Origin: Clostridiales bacterium | GTDB taxonomy: Bacteria; Bacillota; Clostridia; Oscillospirales; Acutalibacteraceae | Direction of reading: 5' to 3' | Length of the DNA: 32,657 nucleotides | NCBI GenBank assembly: GCA_022793315.1 | Contig: JAAWCO010000079.1 | Span: 1 to 32,657, forward strand | Shown: piece after piece, positions 17,869-25,228 of the stretch | Layout of the letters: the number at the start of each line of letters is the position of its first letter | How positions within the stretch are numbered: the stretch's first letter is position 1 | Translations under genes and position numbers: made by a program | Notes under the pieces: model-generated | Databases searched by the model: none | Seen by the model: the letters and a program-made list of their open reading frames with translations, nothing else | Told to the model about the DNA's origin: nothing

Positions 17869-19647
17869 TTGAAAAAGGCTGTAAAAAAATCGCTGGGCAG
17901 TTCTCTGACGGCTTGTCTGCTGGCCGTCTGCCTGCTGTTCTCCGGCTGTGAGGTATCCGATGCCCCGATAGCTCCGGGAACAGAGGGGGAGAGTACAACC
18001 CCCACGACGTCCGGTGGCGCCGCCACCCCTGACCCGGTACTGTCGCTGGTGGAGGAGCGGTATACCGATGGACTGGGTGAGATCCTTCGGACTGAGCTGT
18101 ATGAAAACGGCAGCCGTGCGGAGCGGGACGAGCTGATCCGTGAGCGCGATAACAAGGTTTTTTATCTGACCGCCGATAAAAAGCGGGTGATCAATTATGC
18201 CGACGGCTATCTGATGGATGTGCCGCTGGATATGGCGCCCGACTATTCTCTCAGTCCCATCCGCTCCCGTTATTCCAATGCCGATACCGTCCTGACCGTT
18301 ACCAAAGAGACCATTCCGGAGGGCTACACCTATGACGCCCTGATGGATGAATGCTACAATTATCTGCTGAAGGACAGCGATTTCATCCGCAGAAACCGCG
18401 TTTCCCGCCAGCCCAGTGAGGAGGCTGCCTATCAGATCAATCGGCTGACGGGAACCGGTCCGCAGACCTATACGGCGGAGTTTTTTACCATGAAGCTTGC
18501 CGGCATGCCGGAGGGGAGCAAGGATCTGTACCAATATGTTCTCCTGACCAATAAAAGCAGCCGGACCTATTATTTCTTCCTGTGCAAATCGAGCGTGGAG
18601 GTCGATATGAAGGAGATTATCGAATCCTTCCAGCTCATCCAGCCGCAGGGAACAGCGGTCTATAATGTTCAATACAACCTGACCGAATCCCCCTCCTGGT
18701 CGGAGGAGACCCGGGCCTACTACCGCCAGCTGAAAGATCAGAAGCATGTGGATTGGGGGCTGTTTTCCGGTCCGACTAACCGGGGAGACCTGTCGGATGT
18801 TCACACCTTTGACCAGCTGGCCGATGTAAAGCTGCCGATTGCCTCTATTTATCGCCATGTCTGGGAGGGCTTTCCCATGGAAGCGGCGAAGGCGGTTGAT
18901 GCCGAGGGACGGATGCTGCAGTTCACCTACCAGTTCACAGACAATAACAATACCGATATCAAGCATTCCCATTCCGAAGCGCTGGAGGTTTATCGCGGCA
19001 AGGACGACAAATACCTGTATGAGCTGGCCCAGGCGCTGAAGGAATACGGCAAGCCGGTGCTGTTCCGCCTGAACAACGAAATGAACACCGACTGGACCTC
19101 CTACAGCGCCTGCGGAACGATGCTGGACCCCGACATTTTTGTGGAAAACTGGATTCGCCTGTACAATATTTTTGAAGAGGTGGGGGTAGACAACGCCATC
19201 TGGATTTTCAATCCCAACGGCGTGGACTGCCCGCAGGCGAAATGGGGTCACTATCTCACCTATATGCCGCCGGCCCAGTATGTACAGATGCTGGGGGTAA
19301 CCGAATATGTTTCAGGGCATTCCGGATACCCCTCCTTTGAGAAGGTTTACAGCGATATGGAGAAGAAATACTCCGGCTTCTTCGGCGACTGGCCGTGGAT
19401 CATTTCCGAGTTCGCCTGCGGTACCGGAAACCTCGACGGGAGAAAGGAGCAGATCCGCTGGGTGGAGGATATGCTGGCGACCATGGCTTCTGGCCGTTTC
19501 CCGCAGATTAAGGCGGCCATCTGGTTCAGCGGCAACGATTACCGGGAGGATGGCTCTATTCAAAACGAATACCAGCTGGATTTCGGCAACAGCGAATTGA
19601 TGCAGGCCTTCCGCGAGGGGTTGGCAGACGTTCTTCCAAAGGGATAA
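17869..19647 (+). CDS. Lipoprotein glycosidase, GH26-like (clan GH-A), paralogue 1
   Basis: A 592-residue protein starting at TTG 17869 behind GAAAGAAGGGAA. Lipobox LLFSGC gives a lipid-anchored Cys27, followed by a low-complexity Thr/Pro/Gly linker. Residues ~55-270 form a domain shared with the two paralogues (NKVFYLTADKKRVINYADGYLMDVP, DYSLSPIRSRYS). The C-terminal barrel (about 270-590) carries KPVLFRLNNEMNTDWTSY with candidate acid/base Glu404 and WPWIISEFACG with candidate nucleophile Glu514, plus NAIWIFNPNG and AAIWFSGND. This order and spacing match GH26 enzymes (mannanases and relatives), though GH26's usual RPxHE is replaced by RLNNE. Acts on the outer face of the membrane. Substrate unknown. 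Confidence 0.72.
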   Translation: MKKAVKKSLGSSLTACLLAVCLLFSGCEVSDAPIAPGTEGESTTPTTSGGAATPDPVLSLVEERYTDGLGEILRTELYENGSRAERDELIRERDNKVFYLTADKKRVINYADGYLMDVPLDMAPDYSLSPIRSRYSNADTVLTVTKETIPEGYTYDALMDECYNYLLKDSDFIRRNRVSRQPSEEAAYQINRLTGTGPQTYTAEFFTMKLAGMPEGSKDLYQYVLLTNKSSRTYYFFLCKSSVEVDMKEIIESFQLIQPQGTAVYNVQYNLTESPSWSEETRAYYRQLKDQKHVDWGLFSGPTNRGDLSDVHTFDQLADVKLPIASIYRHVWEGFPMEAAKAVDAEGRMLQFTYQFTDNNNTDIKHSHSEALEVYRGKDDKYLYELAQALKEYGKPVLFRLNNEMNTDWTSYSACGTMLDPDIFVENWIRLYNIFEEVGVDNAIWIFNPNGVDCPQAKWGHYLTYMPPAQYVQMLGVTEYVSGHSGYPSFEKVYSDMEKKYSGFFGDWPWIISEFACGTGNLDGRKEQIRWVEDMLATMASGRFPQIKAAIWFSGNDYREDGSIQNEYQLDFGNSELMQAFREGLADVLPKG

Positions 19648-19690
19648 AACCATTCGAGAAAATTTTTGTATTTTCTGCTTGCATTTCGGC

Positions 19691-19719
19691 TTGTCAATCG
19701 AATCAGAATGTGCTATAAA
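19691..19719 (+). promoter_or_regulatory. Sigma-A promoter TTGTCA-N17-TATAAA
   Basis: TTGTCA (19691-19696), a 17-base spacer and TATAAA (19714-19719) lie in the gap after the first GH26-like gene. Transcription would start near 19726, just before a strong hairpin, and serve the second GH26-like gene. Confidence 0.7.
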
Positions 19720-19733
19720 GTAAAATCAAAGGC

Positions 19734-19763
19734 CGGTTCTCCCCGTCCAGGCGGGGAGAACCG
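19734..19763 (+). promoter_or_regulatory. Strong 5'-leader hairpin
   Basis: CGGTTCTCCCCG-TCCAGG-CGGGGAGAACCG is a perfect 12-bp stem with a 6-base loop, a few bases downstream of the expected transcription start and about 50 bases before the TTG start. No T-run follows, so it is not a terminator. mRNA 5'-end protection or a protein-binding leader are possible. Confidence 0.6.
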
Positions 19764-19813
19764 TGGACCGAAGCAGGGTGTTCCATGACAGAAAGGGTGA
19801 AGAGGTGGCCATT

Positions 19814-21538
19814 TTGAAGAAATCGGGGCGGAGGAGCCTTTCCGCTGTTCTGGCGGTCTGCCTGCTGTTCAGCTGCACGGCCCTTGCCGGCTGCAACGGG
19901 CAGGAGAAGGGGAAGGAACCCGCCGCCCCCAGCGAGGAGCAGCTGACGGCAGTCCGGGAGAGCCTTCAGACTGCCGGACACATGGAGGGACTGGGCGAGC
20001 TGTCCCAAATGGAGCTCTATGTCAACGGCCAGCGTACGGCCGATACCGAGATGGTTTCCGCCAAGGACAATAAAATCATCTATTATACAGCCGATAAAAA
20101 GCGAATTGTCAATTTCCCCGACGGCTATCTGATGGATCTGGGGCTGGACTGGCAGCCGGACTTTTCGCTGAGCCCGGTCCGCACCCGTTACCTGACCGAT
20201 AACGCTGTTCTTACCATCACCAGGGAAAAGAATACCTATCCGACGATGGAGGAATTTGTCAGCGCCTGTGTCACCCGATATATCAAGGACGACGCCTTTC
20301 TTGCCGCCAACCGTATCCAGCGGATAAAGGAAAACCGCACCATTACGGTGGGGGAATACACCGCCGAGCGAATCGACCTGAAACTGGACGGAATGGAAGA
20401 GGGCGGAATGGCCAACTATTCGTATGCCATTCTGACCCGACCGGACAGCAGCGATTTCTATTTTTTCATGCTGAAATACAATCAGCCGGAGGATCTGGAC
20501 GCTATTCTGGCCACCTTTGAGAAGGTCCGTGTGCAGGGCATCGGCGTCTACAGCAAGACCTTCGAGCTCAGGGAGCCTGAGAACTGGAGCGCCGACACCA
20601 AAGCCTATTATGAAAAGCTGAAAAACCAGAAGCATATTGACTGGGGTATTTTCAGCGCCAACCTGGCCAAGGTGGGGATGAAGAGCGATGTTCCTGCCCT
20701 GGAAAAGCGTATGGATTACAAATTTCCGATCATCTCCGAATATATCCATTATTCCAAAAACAAATTCCCCACTGAGCTGACTCAAATCCTCGATAAAGAG
20801 GGCCGTCAGCTCCAGCTGACCTATCAGTTCACCTCCTCCAATAATACCGAACTGGCGGGATATACGCCCTCTCTTGATATCTATCGCGGCCGTTGCGACG
20901 AGGAGCTTCGTGCCTTTGCCAGGGAAGTGAAAGCCTATGGCAAGCCGGTGCTGTTCCGCCTGAACAATGAGATGAACACCGACTGGACCAGCTACTGCGG
21001 TCTGACCAATATGGTGGATCCGGATATTTTTGTGGCGTCCTGGGTGCGGATGTATAAGCTCTTTGAAGAAGAGGGCGTCAACAATACCATTTGGATTTTT
21101 AACCCGTTTGACGGCAGCTATCCTCCCTGCAACTGGGCTAATTTCATCAATTATATGCCCGATTCGGAATATGTCCAGATGATTGGACTGACCGGCTATG
21201 AGTCGAATAATAAAAATACAAACCAATCCTACCAGGTCATTTATGATAAGATTGTTCAAAACTATGAACCCTTCTTTATGGACTGGCCGTGGATTATTTC
21301 CGAGTTTGCCTGTGGCTCCGGCGCCAATAAAGAAAATCAGGAATCCCAGGCGAAATGGGTGGAGGAGATGTTCGACTGTTTTGAGCAGGGACGATACCCG
21401 AATATCAAGGTGGCCGTCTGGTTTAACGGCAATGACTACACCGATGAAGGACAGGTAAAAAACCGCTATGCTTTGAGCGTGACCAACAAGAGTACAATGA
21501 AAGCCTTTAAGGACGGCCTGGCGGCCACACAGCCGTAG
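19814..21538 (+). CDS. Lipoprotein glycosidase, GH26-like, paralogue 2
   Basis: The TTG at 19814 is preferred (8 bases behind GAAGAGG); the track's GTG at 19763 overlaps the leader hairpin, and GTG 19805 overlaps the ribosome site. This gives 574 residues with an ideal lipobox LAGC, Cys27. The domain order is that of paralogue 1: shared N-terminal domain (NKIIYYTADKKRIVNFPDGYLMDLG) and C-terminal barrel with KPVLFRLNNEMNTDWTSY (Glu386) and WPWIISEFACGSG (Glu497). The Glu-to-Glu spacing of 111 residues matches the other two copies (110). Distinct features are AKVGMKSDVPALEKRMDYKFPIISEYIHYSKNKFP and NPFDGSYPPCNWANFINYMP. It has its own promoter, so it may be expressed separately from paralogue 1. 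Confidence 0.72.
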   Translation: MKKSGRRSLSAVLAVCLLFSCTALAGCNGQEKGKEPAAPSEEQLTAVRESLQTAGHMEGLGELSQMELYVNGQRTADTEMVSAKDNKIIYYTADKKRIVNFPDGYLMDLGLDWQPDFSLSPVRTRYLTDNAVLTITREKNTYPTMEEFVSACVTRYIKDDAFLAANRIQRIKENRTITVGEYTAERIDLKLDGMEEGGMANYSYAILTRPDSSDFYFFMLKYNQPEDLDAILATFEKVRVQGIGVYSKTFELREPENWSADTKAYYEKLKNQKHIDWGIFSANLAKVGMKSDVPALEKRMDYKFPIISEYIHYSKNKFPTELTQILDKEGRQLQLTYQFTSSNNTELAGYTPSLDIYRGRCDEELRAFAREVKAYGKPVLFRLNNEMNTDWTSYCGLTNMVDPDIFVASWVRMYKLFEEEGVNNTIWIFNPFDGSYPPCNWANFINYMPDSEYVQMIGLTGYESNNKNTNQSYQVIYDKIVQNYEPFFMDWPWIISEFACGSGANKENQESQAKWVEEMFDCFEQGRYPNIKVAVWFNGNDYTDEGQVKNRYALSVTNKSTMKAFKDGLAATQP

Positions 21539-21593
21539 GCTGTTTACGGACCGTTCCCGAAGGATCAATCAGTGTGCCAATCACAGGACTGCG

Positions 21594-21632
21594 AACCCGC
21601 GGCAGACGGCGTTCCCATCTGCCGCGGGTTTT
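21594..21632 (+). terminator. Terminator-like hairpin between paralogues 2 and 3
   Basis: AACCCGCGGCAGA (21594-21606) pairs perfectly over 13 bp with TCTGCCGCGGGTT (21618-21630). An 11-base loop separates them, and TTGATCTTGT follows. The T-run is short, so read-through into the next gene is likely; only about 20 bases remain before its start codon and no promoter is visible there. Confidence 0.65.
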
Positions 21633-21652
21633 GATCTTGTAAAGGAGGAATC

Positions 21653-23260
21653 ATGATGAACGAAGAAATTCTGCAGGGATTTCCCCCTCCCGAAAAAGAG
21701 GAATGGTATGAGGACGGACGCCTGCGTTCATCCTCTCCGAAGGAAGGGGAATGGGCTCCGGAAAAGGACAACAAGCTGATTTACACGGCAGGGGATCGCC
21801 AGCGTGTGGTAAATTTTCCTGACGGATATTTGCTGGATGTCCCCGCCGGCTGGCGGCCGGATTTCACCCTCAGCCCGGTGAGGGTCCGATATCGGGCGGA
21901 GGGGCTTGTTCTGACCGTCACCAGGGAAAAAATGATTTACGACACCCATCAATTCTTTTTTGACGAATGCTTCAACCGCCACATCAAGGACCCGCAGTAT
22001 CGGAAGGAGAACCAGATTACCGAAGTGCGGCCCTGTCATGTGGAGGAGCTGGACGGGTATCGGGCGGAGTTCATTCATCTGCATCTGGAGGGAATGCCGG
22101 AGGGGAGCCTGACCTATTATACCTTTGTCAAGCTCTACAACGAATCCCCCGACTTTTTCCACTTTTTGCTCAAGACGGCGGAATCCTTTGATCTGGAGCC
22201 GGTCGTCCGTTCGCTGAGGGAGATTCCCGCCAGCGGCACCGCGGTGTACAGCGCCGAATTCCAGCCCCATGTGTCGGAGGACTGGACCCCGGAGACACGT
22301 GCCTATTATGAAAAGCTGAAAAATGCCGATACCATCCAGTGGGGATTGTTTACCAGCCATGGGAACAGCGGCCAGCTCGACCAGCTTGAGGAGCTGGAGG
22401 AAAAGATGGACTATCGCTTCCCCATTGTTTCGATTTACCGCCATGTGGTGCATGGTTTCCCGACCGAGGCGGTGCAGCGGGTGGCCGACGCCGGCCGGCA
22501 GCTTCAGTTCACCTATCAGTACACAGGCACCAATAACACCGACCTTTCCTCCGGATCGGCGGCGCTGGAGGTTTACCGCGGCAAATGGGATGACCGCCTG
22601 CGCGAAATTGCCAGAGGCATCCGCGATTACGGCAAGCCGGTGCTTTTCCGCCTGAACAACGAGATGAACACCGACTGGACCAGCTACAGCGGTCTGGTGT
22701 GTCTGCTGGACCCGGATATTTTTATTGAGACCTGGATCCGCTTTTACAACATCTTTGAAGAGGAGGGTGTACATAACGCCATCTGGATCTGCAATCCGTT
22801 TGACAAGAGCTTCCCTCCCTGCCGCTGGGCCAGCTTCATCAACTACATGCCGCCGGCCGAGTATATGCACCTGATCGGCGTCACCGGCTATTGCAGAGGA
22901 CATAACGGATTCCCCAGCTTCCGGAAGATTTATCAGAAGATCGAGGATGACTATCGTCCCTTTTTCATGGACTGGCCGTGGATTATTTCCGAGTTTGGCT
23001 GCGCCAGCGGGGATGGCACCCAGCTGGACGAGCAGGAGGAATGGCTGCGGGGCATGTTCGATTGCTATGAGCAGGGGCTGTTCTCCAACATCAAGGCCGC
23101 TGTCTGGTTCAGCGCCGACGACCTGAACCCGGATGGCTCGATACTCAACTGGTACCTGCTGCATCCGGAGCAGGATCAGATCATGGGGGCGTTCCGCGAC
23201 GGCTTTAAGAGGACTCATGCAGAGGCGGCCTGCCCGCCCGGTGAGGGGGCGTCTGTATGA
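21653..23260 (+). CDS. GH26-like glycosidase, paralogue 3, without export signal
   Basis: A 535-residue protein behind an excellent AAAGGAGG. Unlike paralogues 1 and 2 it starts directly with a hydrophilic sequence (MMNEEILQGFPPPEKEEWYEDG…) and has no signal peptide, lipobox or membrane span, so it should stay in the cytoplasm. The rest aligns throughout: NKLIYTAGDRQRVVNFPDGYLLDVP, then KPVLFRLNNEMNTDWTSY (Glu337) and WPWIISEFGCASGDG (Glu447), 110 residues apart. FGCAS is closer to the SEFG usually seen at GH nucleophiles than the FACG of its siblings. The stop overlaps the next start (ATGA), so the following lipoprotein is translationally coupled. An intracellular finishing role on imported oligosaccharides is inferred. 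Confidence 0.72.
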   Translation: MMNEEILQGFPPPEKEEWYEDGRLRSSSPKEGEWAPEKDNKLIYTAGDRQRVVNFPDGYLLDVPAGWRPDFTLSPVRVRYRAEGLVLTVTREKMIYDTHQFFFDECFNRHIKDPQYRKENQITEVRPCHVEELDGYRAEFIHLHLEGMPEGSLTYYTFVKLYNESPDFFHFLLKTAESFDLEPVVRSLREIPASGTAVYSAEFQPHVSEDWTPETRAYYEKLKNADTIQWGLFTSHGNSGQLDQLEELEEKMDYRFPIVSIYRHVVHGFPTEAVQRVADAGRQLQFTYQYTGTNNTDLSSGSAALEVYRGKWDDRLREIARGIRDYGKPVLFRLNNEMNTDWTSYSGLVCLLDPDIFIETWIRFYNIFEEEGVHNAIWICNPFDKSFPPCRWASFINYMPPAEYMHLIGVTGYCRGHNGFPSFRKIYQKIEDDYRPFFMDWPWIISEFGCASGDGTQLDEQEEWLRGMFDCYEQGLFSNIKAAVWFSADDLNPDGSILNWYLLHPEQDQIMGAFRDGFKRTHAEAACPPGEGASV

Positions 23261-25104
23261 AAAAGGCTTTTTGTGCGGCGGCAGCGCTGATAACGGCGGC
23301 TGTGATGTCTGTTTCGCTGACAGGCTGCGGGAAAGCCTTTGATACCAAAAGGGAGGGGATTCCCCGGATAGACCTCCGCGCCAATATCGAGGATGTCAGC
23401 GCGGATAATGCTGAACGGGACTACCGCTTTACCGCTGGTGAAACGGATGAGTATACCTTCAGCGCTGAGGGCACAGCCCAAATTCAATTGTTCGATGGGG
23501 AGGGGAAACAGCTGGCCGGCGGTCAGGACGATGTTTCTGCGCCCTTGACAGAAGGAAAGGAGTATTTTATGAAAATCACTACCGAAGAAAAAAACACCCC
23601 GTTTGCCGTGAGAATTTCCGCCAACGGAGATGGGGGCCGAAGCAATCCCTACATGCCGTTTGAGAACATCTTCACCCAGCAGGAGGTCCAGGTGGAGAAA
23701 ACGGAAGAGGATCCGCTGAAGCCCTGCACGGTCGAGTATAAGAAACGCGAGGGCGGCACCTACATCTATTCCAACAACCCGGAAATGATGGCGCCCGAGG
23801 ATCTGGGAGCCGCCATTATCCGCACCGAGCACATGAGCGGTATGTACAACTTTACCTATGAGCATTCCAACCATACCGGCCACAACATTTTCCTGGGATA
23901 TCAGCTGCTCAACACCAGCGAAACAGAGGACGCGGTGGTGACGGTGTACAACATCGGCTTCCAGGTGGACGGCGAGTGGCTGGGTCAGCGCTCCTGGTCG
24001 GATTTCTACAATCTGCGGTTTGAGCTGCCGAGCGACTATTTTGATGAGGAAGGGAAGGAAACCTGGTATTATAAGGGGCAGGATTTCCTGGATTACACTC
24101 CCCGCGTGTTTGAACCCACCACCTACCGGATTCCCGCCGGTCAGTATATTTACGTGCTTGGCGGCACCTCTGCGGACGCTTATAATCACACCAATGTGGC
24201 CGGCACCGCCGACAAACAGATTCTGAAGGGCCGCTGCTCTAACGCCGCTGTGCAGTTCAGCGTCACCGGCGGCGATGTGACCGGTACCTTCTATCCCTAC
24301 AACGATCCCGCTCAGGTGCAGGCGAACCCGCCGGAGCAGGGCCATATAGATGAGCGGGACGGCAAGGACTACGGCGGACAGTATAAGGGAACTGACCCCC
24401 ATCTTGGTCTGATTGAAGCCAACCTTTGCTGGACGGTCAATGATAAAACCCCCGCGGGCAGGCTGCCGGTAACTTATGAGGTGATGTATGATCCGAATGC
24501 TTCGAGCGTCACCACCCCCTTTGCAGAATACCACAGCGTTCCCCACACCATCAACGCGGATAACTGGCAGACCAGCCTGAACCCGCAGAACTCCCACCGC
24601 TCGATTGGCACCGATATGATGGTATTCAATGGCATCGACCCTCAGGGCAACCCCATCATTATCGACAATGAGCACGCCGACGGACGGGGACAGATCGCGA
24701 ACACGGGCAACTGGATGGTGACCTACAACGACAACATTACCCTGGTCAACACCGGCGACAAGCCCCGTACCTTCCGGGTGTATAAGTCCGGATCGGCCTC
24801 CGGCGCGCTGATGTCCTGTGTGCGCGACCGGGAGGGTAAGGTGCTCAACGCACTGATGAATATCCGGCCGCTTCTGCACAACGGCGACAAGCTGCCGGAT
24901 GGCGTGGATGCCAGCCGATATGTGAAAAAAGGCGGTACCTTCTGGCCCATCATCGACGGCGTTTCCTTTGACCAGCTGATAGACGACTATTCGCTGGTAT
25001 GTACGGTGACGGTGGAGCCCATGTCCTATACACAGTTCACAGTGGATTATCTGATCCTGGGGAATTCCTGCGGAGGCATCAACCACTGGATCACGGTCGA
25101 TTGA
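23257..25104 (+). CDS. Surface lipoprotein with PPC-like N-terminal domain, function unknown
   Basis: A 615-residue protein with signal peptide and lipobox VSLTGC (Cys24). Residues ~45-125 (GETDEYTFSAEGTAQIQLFDGEGKQLAGGQ…LTEGKEYFMKI) resemble the bacterial pre-peptidase C-terminal beta-sandwich. The remaining ~480 residues are beta-rich with many aromatic and Asn residues (MYNFTYEHSNHTGHNIFLGYQLLNT, GFQVDGEWLGQRSWSDFYNLRF, PAGQYIYVLGGTSADAYNHTN) and recall large extracellular glycan-binding folds. I do not recognise a catalytic motif or a named family for this part. It starts in a 4-base ATGA overlap with paralogue 3, so the two are produced together even though one is predicted outside and the other inside the cell. 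Confidence 0.65.
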   Translation: MKKAFCAAAALITAAVMSVSLTGCGKAFDTKREGIPRIDLRANIEDVSADNAERDYRFTAGETDEYTFSAEGTAQIQLFDGEGKQLAGGQDDVSAPLTEGKEYFMKITTEEKNTPFAVRISANGDGGRSNPYMPFENIFTQQEVQVEKTEEDPLKPCTVEYKKREGGTYIYSNNPEMMAPEDLGAAIIRTEHMSGMYNFTYEHSNHTGHNIFLGYQLLNTSETEDAVVTVYNIGFQVDGEWLGQRSWSDFYNLRFELPSDYFDEEGKETWYYKGQDFLDYTPRVFEPTTYRIPAGQYIYVLGGTSADAYNHTNVAGTADKQILKGRCSNAAVQFSVTGGDVTGTFYPYNDPAQVQANPPEQGHIDERDGKDYGGQYKGTDPHLGLIEANLCWTVNDKTPAGRLPVTYEVMYDPNASSVTTPFAEYHSVPHTINADNWQTSLNPQNSHRSIGTDMMVFNGIDPQGNPIIIDNEHADGRGQIANTGNWMVTYNDNITLVNTGDKPRTFRVYKSGSASGALMSCVRDREGKVLNALMNIRPLLHNGDKLPDGVDASRYVKKGGTFWPIIDGVSFDQLIDDYSLVCTVTVEPMSYTQFTVDYLILGNSCGGINHWITVD

Positions 25105-25150
25105 GCCGGTAACCTGCGCTCAGGCGGGCGGTTTGCCTGTTGAGGCTCAG

Positions 25151-25191
25151 AACGGGACCTGCCCGCGGCGGCGGACGGGTCCCGTTTTTTT
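25151..25191 (+). terminator. Intrinsic terminator
   Basis: ACGGGACC pairs with GGTCCCGT, extended inward by further pairs with one mismatch (loop near 25166-25171), and is followed by seven T. It ends the GH26/lipoprotein transcript. Only 37 bases separate it from the GH20 start codon. Confidence 0.9.
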
Positions 25192-25228
25192 ATCATTTGT
25201 TACCTGACGGAAAAGGAGTAGTGTCAAT

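Noticed and set aside
16669-19251. 860-aa antisense ORF spanning parts of the second FAD gene and the first GH26-like gene
   Set aside because: It crosses a gene boundary and an intergenic region, has no ribosome site or recognisable domain, and mirrors well-supported genes on the plus strand; it results from codon bias leaving few stops in the opposite frame.
19703-25086. Long antisense ORFs opposite the GH26-like genes and the 615-aa lipoprotein (621, 496 and 623 aa)
   Set aside because: Same shadow effect; each covers a plus-strand gene with conserved paralogues or lipobox and has no supporting signal of its own.
2545-25104. Possible sus-like (SusC/SusD) polysaccharide utilisation locus
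   Set aside because: No TonB-dependent receptor or SusD-type gene is present; lipoproteins, MalF/MalG permeases and the regulators are of Gram-positive type.
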